Positions 45,987 to 57,939 of a stretch of 64,000 nt of DNA are shown here, piece after piece. The number at the start of each line of letters is the position of its first letter. The first letter of the stretch is position 1. Position numbers and translations under genes: made by a program. The stretch comes from Castanea sativa (Eukaryota > Streptophyta > Magnoliopsida > Fagales > Fagaceae): assembly GCF_040712315.1 (NCBI RefSeq), contig NC_134017.1, positions 19,870,001 through 19,934,000 of the forward strand, read 5' to 3'. Under the pieces are notes generated by a model. That model was not told where the DNA came from. It made no database searches and saw only the letters and a program-made list of their open reading frames with translations.

Positions 45987-46168
45987 GGCTCCTCTATTAT
46001 CCTTTGAGCGGCTAAATATATAAATGAAATAAGTATATTAGTAAAAATAATAATAGAAAATATATCTTTTATTTTGTCTACACGAGCTTTTATATTTTCT
46101 ATTATTTATTTTACTAATATACTTATTTTACTTATATATTTAGCCGCTCAAAGGATAATAGAGGAGCC
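45987..46168. repeat. Inverted repeat (hairpin) inside the array
   Basis: The left arm starting GGCTCCTCTATTATCCTTTG (45987) and the right arm ending AAAGGATAATAGAGGAGCC (46168) are near-perfect reverse complements for about 78 bp each, with a loop of about 25 bases. The arms are array sequence, so one unit boundary has been inverted. Confidence 0.9.
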
Positions 46169-49100
46169 GGGAAGTTGTTCATTGACCCTCAAAGGATTAA
46201 CATTTTTTCTATGACTCATATGAACAAAAAAGAAAGGCTTAGCGAGATCCTGACTAGGCTGGGATATGAAAGTAAAAAAAATACTTGCAGACAAAATCAA
46301 AAAGATAACTTCTATTATTTATTTTATTTATAAATTTAGCCGTTCAAATGTTGATAGAGGAGCTGAATAAGTTGTTCATCAACCCTTTAGCTAAGATTAA
46401 CATTTTTTTCTATGCTTCATAGGAATAAAAAATAAAGGCCTAGTGAGGTCCTAACAAGGTTGGGTTGTGGAAGTAAAAATAGCTCCTGCAAACAAAATCA
46501 AAGGTATCTTTTCTATTATTTATTTTATTTGTATATTCAGCCATTCAAAGGTCAATAAAGGAGCAAGGTAAGTTCTTCATCGACCCTCTAGCCAAGATTA
46601 ACATTTTTCCTATGACTCATAGGAACAAAAAAGAAAGGTTCGGCGAGGTCCTGACTAGGATGGGATGTGAAAGAGATCTTTTCTGCTATTTTTTTTTATC
46701 AATATTTAACCCTTTGAAGGCTAAGATTAACATTTTTTTCAACAATTTGTAGGAACAAAAAATAAAGGCTCGGTAAGGTCCCGAGTAGGTAGGGGTTACG
46801 GAAGTAAAAGAGGTTCTTGCAAACACAAACAAAGATATCTTTTTTATTATTTATTTCATTTATATAATAGGGGAGCCGGGTAACTTGCTCATCGACCCTC
46901 TAAACAAGATTCACATTTTTTTCTATGATAAATAGGAACTAAAAAGAAAGTTTTTGCAAGGTTCTAACTAGGTTGGGCTGTGGAAGAAAAAGGTTGTTGC
47001 AGACAAAATCAAAGAGCTTTGATCTAATACTTATTTCACTAATATATTTATTTTATTTATATATTAAGTCGTTCAACCCTCTAGATATAGTAAGTTGCTC
47101 ATCAACCCTCTAGATAAGATTAACATTTTTTTTTCTATGATTCATAGGACAAAAAGAGAAAAGGCTCAGTGAGGTCTTGACTAGGCTGGGTTATGGGAGT
47201 AAAAAATGCTCTTGAAGAAAAAACCAAAGAGATATTTTTTATTATTTATTTTATTGATATATTTAATCGTTCAAAGGCTAATAGAGGAGCTAGGTAAGTT
47301 GTTTATCAAACCTCTAGCCATGATTAACATTTTTTCTATGACTCATAGGTACAAAAAAAAAAAAAAAAGGCTTAGCGAGGTCCTAAGTAGGCTGGGATGT
47401 GAAAGTAAAAAAGACACATGCAGTCAAAATCAAAGAGATATTCTCTGTTATTTATTTTTTCAATATATTTATTTTATTTTTATATTTAACTCTTCGAAGG
47501 CTAGTAGAGGAGTTGAGTAATTTCCTAATCGACCCTTCAGCCAAGTTTAGCATTTTTTCCTACAATTCGTAGGAACAAAAAAGAAAGGCTCGGTGAGGTC
47601 CTATGTAGGTGGGGCTATTATTTATTTTATTTATATATTTAACTATTGAAAGGCTAATAAGGGAGTAGGGTAACTTGCTCATCGACCCTCTAAACAAGAT
47701 TAACAATTTTTTCTATAATTAATTGGAACAAAAAAGAAAGTCTTTGAGAGGTCCTAACTAGGATGGCTCGTGGAAGAAAAAAGGTTTTCCAGACAAAATC
47801 AAATAGCTTTGATCTAATACTTATTTTACTAATATATTTATTTTATTTATATATTAAGCCATTCCACGGGTAATGGAGGAGTCGGGTAAGTTTCTCATCG
47901 ACCCTTTAGATAAGATTAACATTTTTTTTCTATGATTCATTGGACAAAAATAAAAAAAGGCTCAACGAAGTCCTAACTAGACTAGGTTGTGGAAGTAAAG
48001 GCCCTTGAAGACAAACCCAAAGACATCTTTTCTAATATTTATTTTATTAATATATTTAGCCGTTCAAAGGCTAATAGAGGAGCTGGGTAAGTTGATCGTC
48101 GACCTTTTAGCTAAAATAAACATTTTTTTTTTCTATCATTCATAGGAACAAAAAAGAAAGGCTCTACGAGATCCAGATAAGGCTGAGTTTTGGAAGTAAA
48201 TAAATCTCCTGCAGACAAAATCAAAGAAATCTTTTATATTAATTATTTCATTAATATATTTATTTTATTTGTATAACCATTTGAAGGCTAATAGTGGAGC
48301 TGAGTAAGTTGCTCATCAACCCTTTAGCCAAAATTGACATTTTTATTAATAATTCTTTGGAACAAAAAAGAAAGGCTTGGCGTGGTTCTGACATGGTTGA
48401 GTTGTGGAAGTAAAGAAGCCTCTTTTAGACAAATTCATAGAGATATTTTCTATCATTTATTTTATTTATGTATGTAGGCGATCAGAGGCTAATCGAGGAG
48501 CTCATTGACCCTCTTTCCAAGATTAACATTTTTTTTAAAAGATTCATAAGAAGAAAAAAGATAAACTTGGTTGGTCTTGACCAGGTTGGGCTGTGGAAAT
48601 ATAAAAGGCTCTTGCAGACAAAATTATTTATTTTATATATGTATTTAACCATTTAAAGGAGTCGGGTAACTTGCTTATTGACCCCCTAACCAAGATTAAA
48701 AGTTGTTTCTATGATTCATAGGAACAAAAAGGAAAGTCTCTACGAGGTCCTAACTAGGTTGGTTTGTGGAAGAGAAAAAGGCTCTTGTAGACAAAATAAA
48801 ATAGATCTTTTCTTACTTTTAAATTATTAATATATTTAGCCATTCAAAGGCTAATAGAGGAGCTGGGTAAGTTTTTGATTGACCCTCAAGCAAATATTAA
48901 CATTTTTTTTCTATTATTCAAAGGAACAAAAATTAAAGGTTTGGTGAGCTCCTAATTAGGCCCTATGTTATGGAAGTAAAAAAAGGTTCTTACAAACATA
49001 ACCAAAGAAATATTTTCTGTTATTTATATATTTTTTTTTATTTAGCCGTACAAACGCCAATAGAGAATTCGGGTAAGTTGCTCATCGACCCCCTAGCCAA

Positions 49101-50197
49101 GATTATCATTTTTTTTCTATGATTCGTAGGAACAAAAATGAAATGCTCAGTGAGGTCTTGACTAGGCTGGCACTTGCTTACAAAATCAAACAGACATTTT
49201 CTATTATTTGTTTTATTTATATATGTAGTCGTTCAGAGGCTAATAGAGGAGCTAGGAAAATTGCTCATCGACCATCTTGCCAAGACTAACATTTTTTTAC
49301 TATGATTCATGGGAACAAAAAAGGAAGGCTCGACAAGGTCCTAACTAGGCTGAGTTGTAAAGGTAAAAATAGCTCCTGCACAAAAAATCAAAAAAATCTT
49401 TTCTAGTATTTTTTTTATTAATATATATTTTTTATTTCTCTATCAAGTCATTCAGAAGCTAATAAAGAATCTAGGTAAGTTGCTCATTGACCCTCTAGAC
49501 AAGATTTACATTTTTTTTTCTATAATTATTAGGATAAAAAAAATAAAAAAAGACTTGGCAAGGTCCTAATTAGGCTGGGTTCTGGAAGTAAAAAAGGCTA
49601 TTGTAGTCAAAATCAAAGAGACCTTTTCTATTATTTATTTTACTTATATATTTAGCCATTCATGGGATAATAGAGGAGCTAGGTAACTTGCTCATCGACC
49701 CTCTAACCAAGATTAACATTTGTTTCTACAATTCATAGGAACAAAAAAAAAAAGATTGTCTCTACAAGGTCCTGAATAGGTTAGGTTGTGGAAGTGAAAA
49801 AGGCTCTTGCAGACAAAATAAAAGATTTCTTTTCTTATTTTTAATTTATTAATATATTTAGCTGTTCAAAGGCTAATAGAGGAGCCGGGTAAGTTTCTCA
49901 TCAACCCATTAGCCAAGATTAAAACTTTTTTAATGATTCACAGGACCAAAAATTAAAGGCTCAAGAGCTCTAGATTAGGCTGTGTTGTGGAAGTAAAAAA
50001 GGCTATGGCAAACATAATCAAAAAATTATTTTCTATTATTTATTATATATATATATAATATATATATATATAGTCATTCGAAGGCTAATAGAGGGGCCAG
50101 ATAAGTTGCTCATCGACCCTTTAGCCAAGATTATCATTTTTTTTTTCTATTATTCATAGGAACAAATGAAATGCAGCTGACGAGGCTAGGTTGTGAA

Positions 50198-51193
50198 AGT
50201 TGAAAGCTCAATAGTAAAATTACTAGAGCTAATTAAGACTCCCAATTTTAAAATTATGGCTTAATTGCTTTTAATCTACTCAACTAGATGCGGAATAAGA
50301 GTAATTAATTTGCAATTAACCGAGACTACTACCTAGTGCATGGGATTTACATAATTAACAATTAAGTATAAAACACAAGGATTAAGGGAAGAAAGATGCA
50401 AGCACAAGATAACACCGTGATGTATTATAGAAAAACCGAAGTGCCCTACATAAAAACCTCTTTCTAGCCCTCCAAGCCGAGTCATTCAACTTGTGAATAA
50501 GTTGGAGTACAATTTAGGCCCTCCAAGTCCTTGCTACCAGTGGGCTTCATCGAACCTTATCTTCACTAGCTTTCCGGATCTCACAATTATCACCAATTGC
50601 ATCCACCATAGAATGACATGACCTAATGCTTCCCAAGAGCTCCAAAACAACTCACAACACTCAGAATGGGTGAGGTTTGTTTTTGGGCTAAAAACCTCTC
50701 CAAGTATATGGAATTAGAGAGGGAAGGGTATGAGGAAAACTAAGAAAGACGTGTAAAGGATTGTAGGTAAGCAATCTCTAACTCTTAAATGGATTTCTAG
50801 GGTTTTTTCTTTTAAACTCTCCTTACAATTTCATGAGTAATGTGGGCTTTTATAGTGTAGGTAAATAAATGAGGGAAGACACATAAGAAAGGCTGGCAAT
50901 GCATCTCACGAGTTAGGTCATGAGTTTGCCAAGTCGCGAGCCACTCGTGAGATGCCATCCATCACTTAGACCTTTGAACTTCCAACATGTGCTCCTCACG
51001 GGACCTTTCACAAGTTGTACCACTCGCAAGCCAAGTCACGAGATGCTTTGTCTTCACAGTTCTACACCAATTTCACACATTGAACCCATTACATTGAATC
51101 CCACAAAAAAAATAGGGAAATGATTGAAAAATTACAATAAAATTTGACATGAAATTAAAGCCAACAAATGTTATTTAAAATCACAACTTTACA
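50198..51193 (-). mobile_element. Copia-type solo LTR inserted in the array
   Basis: Read on the minus strand it starts TGTAAAGTTGTGATTTTAAA and ends GAGCTTTCAAC, about 996 bp, the same family as 15794-16848 and 1810-2698. Array sequence stops at TTGTGAAAG and resumes at GAAATAAAAAAGGCTGC, matching the unit phrase TTGTGGAAGTAAAAAAGGCT. The insertion therefore lies within one unit with only a few bases duplicated. No internal retroelement sequence is present. Confidence 0.85.
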
Positions 51194-51634
51194 GAAATAA
51201 AAAAGGCTGCAAACAATATAAAAGAGATCTTTTCAATTATTTGTTTTTATTAGTATGTTTATTTATTTATTTATATATGTCGTCATTCAGAGGCCAATAG
51301 AGGAGCTAAGTAAATTGATCGTCGACCTCTAGCCAAGATTAAATTTTTTTTCCTATGATTTGTAGGAACAAAAAAGGAAGGCTTGGTGATGTCTTGACTA
51401 GGTTGAGTTGTAGAAGTAAAAAAGGCTTTTACAGAAAAAATCAAAGAGATCTTTTCTATTATTTTTTATTAATATTTTTATTTTTATTTCTATATTTAGC
51501 CATTTGAAGGCAAATAGAGGAGCGATTAACATTTTTTTTATAAATAATTCTTTGGAATAAAAAAGAAAAACTTGGCAAGGTCCTGACTAGGCTGGGTTGT
51601 GGAAGTAAAAAAGGCTTTTGCAGATAAAATAAAA

Positions 51635-52345
51635 AATGAGCTTATCATGGGCCGCCGTATCCTTATACACATCTATGATGGGAATGATAAAATGAGAGGG
51701 AAAATCAATGGTAAGATGCTCAACGAGGGACAACAAAAATTGAGCACGAGGCTCTGTAATAGAGTTATAGTGAGAAAGAGGATGCAAAACAAATGTCATA
51801 ACCATGTTAATAAACCTAGGACCTTTAGCAAAAGGAGATCAAGAAGTGAACTGACGATCACTCCACTCTGAAGGTTGCTCACAAAAAGTAGAAATAAGCT
51901 TGTCTTTAGACACAATTTTAAGATGCTCACAACCAGGGTAGTCAAGATGCGCTACCCTAAGGACATGGAGCATGTCAGTGACAAGAGCCGGAGTGACCAT
52001 GATGTGCGTACCTCGAACGTGAGTAGAAAACTGAGGCACTGAAGAATCTAATCCATGCATGTTGGAGTAGAACTCTTGGATCAGCATGGATGGACATGTG
52101 ACCGAGACGTCACATAGTGACTCCCAAGCCCTACTGTGAATGATAGTGGGTAGGTCAGTGTCAGATTAGTCTGACAGAATGACGTGGCGTTCCGAACGAA
52201 TGCCTCTTCTAGAGAAGTTCTCAAAGAAGTCCGATTTGGCCTCCTCATCACAGAACCAGATGTGATAGGGAGTAGAATCGGAAGAAGAAGATGCCCCGGA
52301 ATGAAGAGGGTTCCGGGACAGAACAGACTTATGTTTAGGTGCTAT
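51635..52345 (-). pseudogene. Putative plant transposon protein ORF in the chimeric copia element
   Basis: One minus-strand frame from about 52345 down to 51635 shows the 'putative plant transposon protein' domain (by memory PF20167): FCDEEAKSDFFENFSRRGIR, SMLIQEFYSNMHGLD, VRGTHIMVTPALVTDMLHV, YPGCEHLKIVSKDKLISTFC and LSHYNSITEPRAQFLLSLVE. Stops occur near 52170 and at 51839, and the frame is cut at about 51635 where array sequence begins. The function of this domain is unknown; it is common in plant retroelements. It lies about 1.9 kb downstream of the gag ORF on the same strand. Confidence 0.8.
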
Positions 52346-54237
52346 AGAAGCAGACTAACGTAAACAGAAGAGAGAGAGGGAGAAAGAAACACTCAGAAAA
52401 GTCCCAAGCAATTAAAATATATCAAAATATATTGAAAAGAAAGAACGTATGCATAGGAATGTATGAACATGTGACATGCAATAGAAAATACATCATGGGC
52501 TCAGCCCAATCCAATCCTACCAACACACAATCAGTTAACACAAATATCACACAACTAAAATGCATGATAATATAGTTATAATGCAAATAAGATGCAATGC
52601 ATGAAGTTTAAGATCAAAAATACAAAACCAATCCCAAAAATTTGGCGAAAACCTATTTGATTTTGAAAAACCCTAAAATTTTCAAAAATCCCAAAAACTT
52701 AGGTTAAAAAAAATGAAATGCATAAATAAGAGGGATTAGGACACTTACCAAGTGTAGAAAAACTCGATGAAGGCCAAAAAATCTTTGGAAAAGAGGTTTG
52801 AAGTGAGTGAGAGAGGTTTGGGAGGTGAAAAGGTTGAGAGAGATCGAGAGAAATAGAGAGAAACGAGGTCTGAATCGCGATTTCCCCTTATATAGCCCTT
52901 CAGTAATTCTCGACAGATCGAGAGGTGTCAAGAGGTGTTGAGCTTTAAAGAGTTCGACAGATGCAGCTATCGAGCAGATGTCTACAACAAAGAAAAATTT
53001 GATCGATCAAGGAGCAATCGAGTAGGTGTCGAGGAGATAGAAACTTTCTTGATGGATCGAGGAGCTATCGAGAAGGTGTTGAGATTGCGATAAGAAAAAG
53101 GTGAGGAGCTCGATAGATAAGCTAGGTGTCGAGAGGTGTCGAGGAGTTATCGAGATTGCTTTAAAAACACTTTTTTAAAAAGAGAAAAACACAGACATAA
53201 ATGCAATCAAGAATGCAACTCAACCAAAGATCCAAACAACATTTTAATCTCTCAAAATCATCTCTCAACAAGAAAAGTGTCATGCATTTTGATCCAAAAC
53301 ACACACACACACACACAACAAGTCTAACCAATTTTATATTTCAAAAATAAGTCAAGATAGTTTAGTAAGCATACATTAACGCATGTAAACCTTGTGATGG
53401 CCGAATCACATTGTACGTGCACATGTATCAAAAATAGTAAAGAATTTTGTGTGTTGTGTGTGAAAACATCGCGAGATTGCATAAGTGTCTCTATGTTATG
53501 ACGGTTTGAGGTATGAGTAAATCAATTTAACTCACACACGATCATAACTGTTTGATGGGGACTATCGCCTTCGAGGTACATCCTATAACTCCCACATCTC
53601 CTAGAATACACGCTGGCAATCATGTTTTAAAACATTTTGTTTTTTTTGTCTTTTATTTTCTTTGCATATTTTTTTTTATTAAGCATATCATGTATGGGTA
53701 TAAAAAGAGAGAAAAGAAATACCCAATTTTGTTAAACTTTTTGATATTGCACTTTTACTATGCCGAAGCATATTGATGTCATTTCATGATTGGCGGGTAA
53801 CAATGGTGAGATGGTTATTTATGCCTTTTTCTTAGGATTTTCTAGTCCTTCCCGTCAAAATATGTGATACGAGTGTTAAGTACAAGAGATCACTTAACCT
53901 TACTCATCACAAACAAAGAGCCACAAAGCTCACTTACTTAGTTATGCATAGAGATGCTCATCTAAGTTACAAGAGATACAAAGTTTAGAGAACTTTGTTT
54001 CAATGGCCATTTTAAGATTCACAAGAACCAATGTACATACACTCACACACACACACACACACACACACACTATTTTTGTATTTTTCAATTTTTTTTATTT
54101 TTATGAAAAAAATAAAATAAAACAAATTGAAACTAAACAACAAAAACATGTTCAACAAAGCAAAGCAATGCATAAAACTAGATTGACTCAAAACTTAAAC
54201 ACACAAGAAATGCACACAAAAAGAGAAAAAGTGATAG
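52346..54237 (-). mobile_element. Non-coding internal region of the chimeric copia element
   Basis: Between gag and the second ORF. It contains (CA)n runs at about 53299-53315 and 54041-54070, and a cluster of related short motifs (TCGAGAGGTGTCGAG, ATCGATCAAGGAGC, GAGCTATCGAGA) at 52905-53160. No protease, integrase or reverse transcriptase domain was found in any frame, where a normal copia element would have them. Confidence 0.6.
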
Positions 54238-56140
54238 AATCACTTGGAGCCCTTTTCCTTCCACACTTCGGAAGAACCCTTCTTTTGAGCAAAGCCTTGA
54301 ACCGGTGGTGAAGGGGAAAAATTGAAACCACTCAAGTTCGAAAGGAACATGAGGGCTTTGATGAGATCTACAAGAGGAGCAAAAGAGGATGGAAGTTGAT
54401 TCTGGTTTCCCGATGTGACCATACCATTGCTTTGTTGAGTGGCTAGCCACTTATAGCAATTTGGTCAAGTATGACCGGCTGTGCAATAGTGATGACAAAG
54501 ATGCTGCTTCTTTTCTTTGAACTTTTGAACATTACTCTTCTTAGCCCTAGGATTTTTTGTTCTTTTCTTAGCAAGCTTAGGGGGTGCTCCTAAGATAGAT
54601 TTATCATTGTCTAGGTTCTCACTAGCTATTACATTGTTAACATCATCGTTTTTAGAATTGATATCGTTAGCAGGAGAAACAAACACAGTAGTACTAGAAA
54701 AAGCAATATTAGAAGAAGAAAAATCATACCCTAAATCGGTTCAATCGGAGGCATATTTTTGCATGCTGAGCATCTCATCAAGCTTTGCACTTAAGGTCCT
54801 CTCCAACTGAGCTCTCACTTGGAACAATTTTGCCTCAAGCTTCTTGGTCTTCTCAGCTAAGAAATTGTTTTCAAACCTTAATGCTCCAATAGTCTGATTA
54901 GCTTCATCAAATTTTGTGGAAAGTTGTTCTCGTTCAATCTCCACATCATTGAGCTTCTTGGTGGCCAACCTATACAATTTCTCATGCTTTTCTAAGACCT
55001 TGTATAACTTTGCATAGGCAGTGTGGATGTCATTTTGTTTATCCATCTTTGCAAACTAGGACTCCACCAATTCCTCTTCTTCATCCACATCTTCAACAAT
55101 CTCTTTAGTAGGATTGACAGTAGCAGCGAAGGCATTCAGAATTCTATCATCCTCATTGTCGGAATCATTCTCAAGTTCGGTGTTGCTCAAAGTAGCAGCA
55201 AGTGCCTTGCTTTTCCCAATAGTCTTGAGATAAGTGGGGCATTATTGTTTCATGTGACTGGAGCTTTGACACCCAAAGCACTTTGGTCCTGAGGGCATAG
55301 TATACTGATCGCCATCCTTAGCATCCTTCTTCCCTTTGTCTTGACTTTTAGACTGTAGAGAATTTGATTACCTACGGTCCTTGTTGAAATCCTTTGCATT
55401 GGTATTCTTCATGAACTTCTTGAACTTCCGGGTGATATAGGGCTTCATTTTTCAATCTTCATCATCGGAAGACTCATCAGTATCGCTGCTCTTGGCCTTC
55501 AGTGCCATGCTCTTGCTCTTACTTGACTTCCCGAGCCTAGACAAACCCAACTCATAGGTCTGCAGATTTCCAACAAGCTCTGTCAAAGGAATTTTATCAA
55601 TGTCCTTTGATACCTCAATCGCTATGATCTTAGCATGGAATCTCTCGGTAGAGATCTAAGAACTTTTCTCACAATCTTGGGTTCGGGAATGGTTTCCCCA
55701 AGATTGAAAACTGAGTTTACTATGTCCTTGACCCTGACATAGAACTTATCAAATGACTCATCCTCCTCCATCTTGATTTCTTCGAAGCTAGTAGTAAGCC
55801 TTTAAAGCTTCGAATTCTTGACAGCCTTCATTCCTTCATAGCTTGTTTGGAGAATAGTCCACGCCTCCTTTGTAGTTTCAGTAGAGGAAATCTTCTTGAA
55901 CTCCTCATTTGTGACCACACTGAATAAAGCATTCAATACTTTGCTGTTGAAGTTAGCTGCCTTGATCTTTGCATCATCCCAATCGGCCGGTGCTTCCTTC
56001 GGCTTGGTCCAGCCTATCTCCACAGCTTGCCACACCTTTTCATCTAAGGACTGCAAGAAAGCTCTCATGCGTACTTTCCAATATGCATAGTTAGTTCCAT
56101 TAAATAAATGAGGTACAATAAGAGATTGTCCTTTATCCAT
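54238..56140 (-). pseudogene. Copia-type gag protein gene, decayed
   Basis: Starts at 56140 (MDKGQSLIVPHLFNGTNYAY) and follows the gag pattern of Ty1/copia elements: the N-terminal WKVRMRAFLQSLDE and UBN2-like region, then LTTSFEEIKMEEDESFDEFY, a CCHC zinc knuckle (CFGCQSSSHMKQ, stop, CP) near 55260, a coiled coil (54741-55046), a second knuckle near 54480, and an end at WKEKGSK. Gag would form the cytoplasmic particle that packages the RNA. At least six in-frame stops and a frameshift near 55650 disable it. Its LTR and primer site lie directly upstream. Confidence 0.88.
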
Positions 56141-56198
56141 GACAAACAGGGGTTAATGGATCTCACAACAAAGATTAAACCCTAATTAGAGTGTGCCC

Positions 56199-56212
56199 GC
56201 TCTGATCCCACT
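56199..56212 (-). promoter_or_regulatory. Primer binding site of the copia element
   Basis: Immediately inside the LTR the minus strand reads AGTGGGATCAGAGC. The usual plant copia primer site, complementary to initiator tRNA-Met, is TGGTATCAGAGC; here there is one mismatch. Its position two bases inside the LTR fixes the orientation of the element. Confidence 0.85.
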
Positions 56213-57215
56213 TGATAGGCCAAAAATGTATTGACCCTTTGTGATGAATTAACCAATTAATTAGCCAAGTGAATTAATTAGGTTCAATTACATGCAATGA
56301 GCGTGGTAGCACAAACAAATCACCAAATAACTAAATGTAGCGGAAATTAAATTGACACGGTAATTTGTTTACAAATGGGGAAAACTTATACGGTAAAAAC
56401 CCTATTGGGTGATTTTAAGGTTATCACTCCTGAGAATTCACTATTATCAAAACGAACGGTTACAAGTAAAGAAATCACAGTACCTTATACCAACCTACAG
56501 TTGAACCCTTAGCCTAATACCCAATTGGACTTGTTCTGTAGTGACAATCTCTCCTTGTATTGCACAGCTCCTAGTACGTGACTAACCAATTACGCAGATC
56601 CCAGTACGTGACTTCAATCACCAACTTGAGAAGGATGTTGGCTGCAAAATTCTTCTACTCTTCAACAGATGAAGATCGTGAAGTTGCTTGGTCACAAAAC
56701 CCTATGGTATACAAAACACAGCAGCTTCTTCAAGAATTAGGGCAAACTAGGTTTCTGGTCACACTTCTAGAATTATGCTCTTGTGCAATTGTGCTCTCAA
56801 CTGTGTAACTATATACAACCCTTAAAATAATCCTTATATATGTTTAGAGTTGTGAGAAAAGAAAACCCAAACACATAATCACAGATTGGATGAAAAACAG
56901 TCTAGAAAAAATTGAGTTTCATAAACCTCGATAGATACCCTAACTGTTGAGCTACAGGCTAAAACAACTCTTTAAATCTCGATAGATGCTAACTGTTGAG
57001 CAAGCTGTCGAGCTATAATGAATAACACTTTTCACACTTGAATCTTGGACAGACTTGCATGGCTTCAATACTTGGACTTGAACTCTTGTTCCTTGAAGTA
57101 TAAGACACATTCTAGATCTACCCAATTATAAGTAAAGTGCGTTTTGTCAAAAGATTAGCCAATTACGTAAAATGTTGACATATGTTCCTAACATCCAATC
57201 ACATATGTCCTAACA
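56213..57215 (-). mobile_element. 5' LTR of the chimeric copia element
   Basis: On the minus strand it runs from TGTTAGGACATATGTGATTG (57215) to GCCTATCA (56213), 1003 bp. The start is nearly repeated 22 bases in (TGTTAGGAACATATG). It shares landmarks with the solo LTR at 13368-14262 and the plus-strand copy near 5.1-6.07 kb. The next feature inward is the tRNA-Met primer site and gag. Confidence 0.85.
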
Positions 57216-57939
57216 ACCCAGAAATAAAAAATTCAACCTCCTAAAATAAATCAAGTACAGAGATAAATCAACATAACAATCATCCATATCACAGCATGAT
57301 AGAGGTAGTAACAAAGTTTAAAAAGAAAAAGAAAACTTCAATGAAAAGAAACATCAATTAATCCTTACATTGAATTAATATGTGGGGTAGTCACAAGAAT
57401 AGAGCACAAGAGAAATTGGGATTTAGAAATATTTGAACTGAATCATTCAGCTTCTATGAGTTTTATATTACTATGAGAAGAGGAAGAGAGGAAGGAGGGA
57501 AGACAGAGGCATTACTGTTAGCAAAAGCTGAAGGGTTGCCATTAAGGAATTGAAACTGTTGAAAATTTGAAACGTTGATGAAGGGTTGTCATTTAAAAGG
57601 TGGGGAGAGAGATTGCCATGAAACAGAGTAAACCTAAAGGTGGGGAGAAACCGTGAAACATGAAGAGTTTCTGTTGAAAATTTGAAGACTTGGGCTTGGG
57701 CTTTATTGTGGAATTAAAGCTATAAAGATTGAGTGTTATGGTGGAGATAAGGCTGAGAATTATTTTCATTTTTTAGTATTTTAAAATTTAGGAAAACTAT
57801 TTTAAAATTGTAGGAGAAATTCAAGAAAAATGATAATAATAACATAGCTGCTGACATGACTCATTATGAGCATAGTAGCATTAAATGCTATGCTTCAGCT
57901 TTTAGATTTATATAGATATAGATTATGCTTACTTGAAAT
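57216..57939. other. Intergenic between copia LTR and kinase copy 3
   Basis: No gene or element was recognised. AAAGGTGGGGAGA occurs twice (near 57598 and 57633) as a small local duplication. Confidence 0.5.

Larger units (their letters stand above)
45575..51630 (+). repeat. Tandem array of about 25 units, about 205 bp each
   Basis: Each unit contains, in order, TTCAAAGGCTAATAGAGGAG, a GGGTAAGTTGCTCATCGACC block, CAAGATTAACATTTTTTTC, ATGATTCATAGGAACAAAAA, GAAAGGCTCGGCGAGGTCCT, GACTAGGCTGGGTTGTGGAA and GACAAAATCAAAGAGATCTT, then an AT-rich spacer. The GGAACAAAAA anchor recurs mostly at 185-220 bp spacing from 45754 to 51554. Divergence between units is moderate (many single-base changes), so the array is old. 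A copia LTR splits it at 50198-51193, and one inverted unit near 46 kb forms a hairpin. Small frames such as 47206-47520 are translations of the unit (RLIEELGKL...) and are not genes I can support. Confidence 0.95.

Noticed and set aside
47206..48656. Frames of 104 and 62 codons in the tandem array
   Set aside because: They translate the repeat unit itself; other units have stops at many positions, so a coding role is not supported.
45575..51630. CRISPR-like array
   Set aside because: Repeats of about 205 bp with diverged sequence in a plant genome; no short identical repeats with unique spacers.
51635..52345. Assigning the ORF to a cut-and-paste DNA transposon
   Set aside because: The domain name includes 'transposon' but no DDE motif or TIRs were seen, and it follows a copia gag on the same strand.
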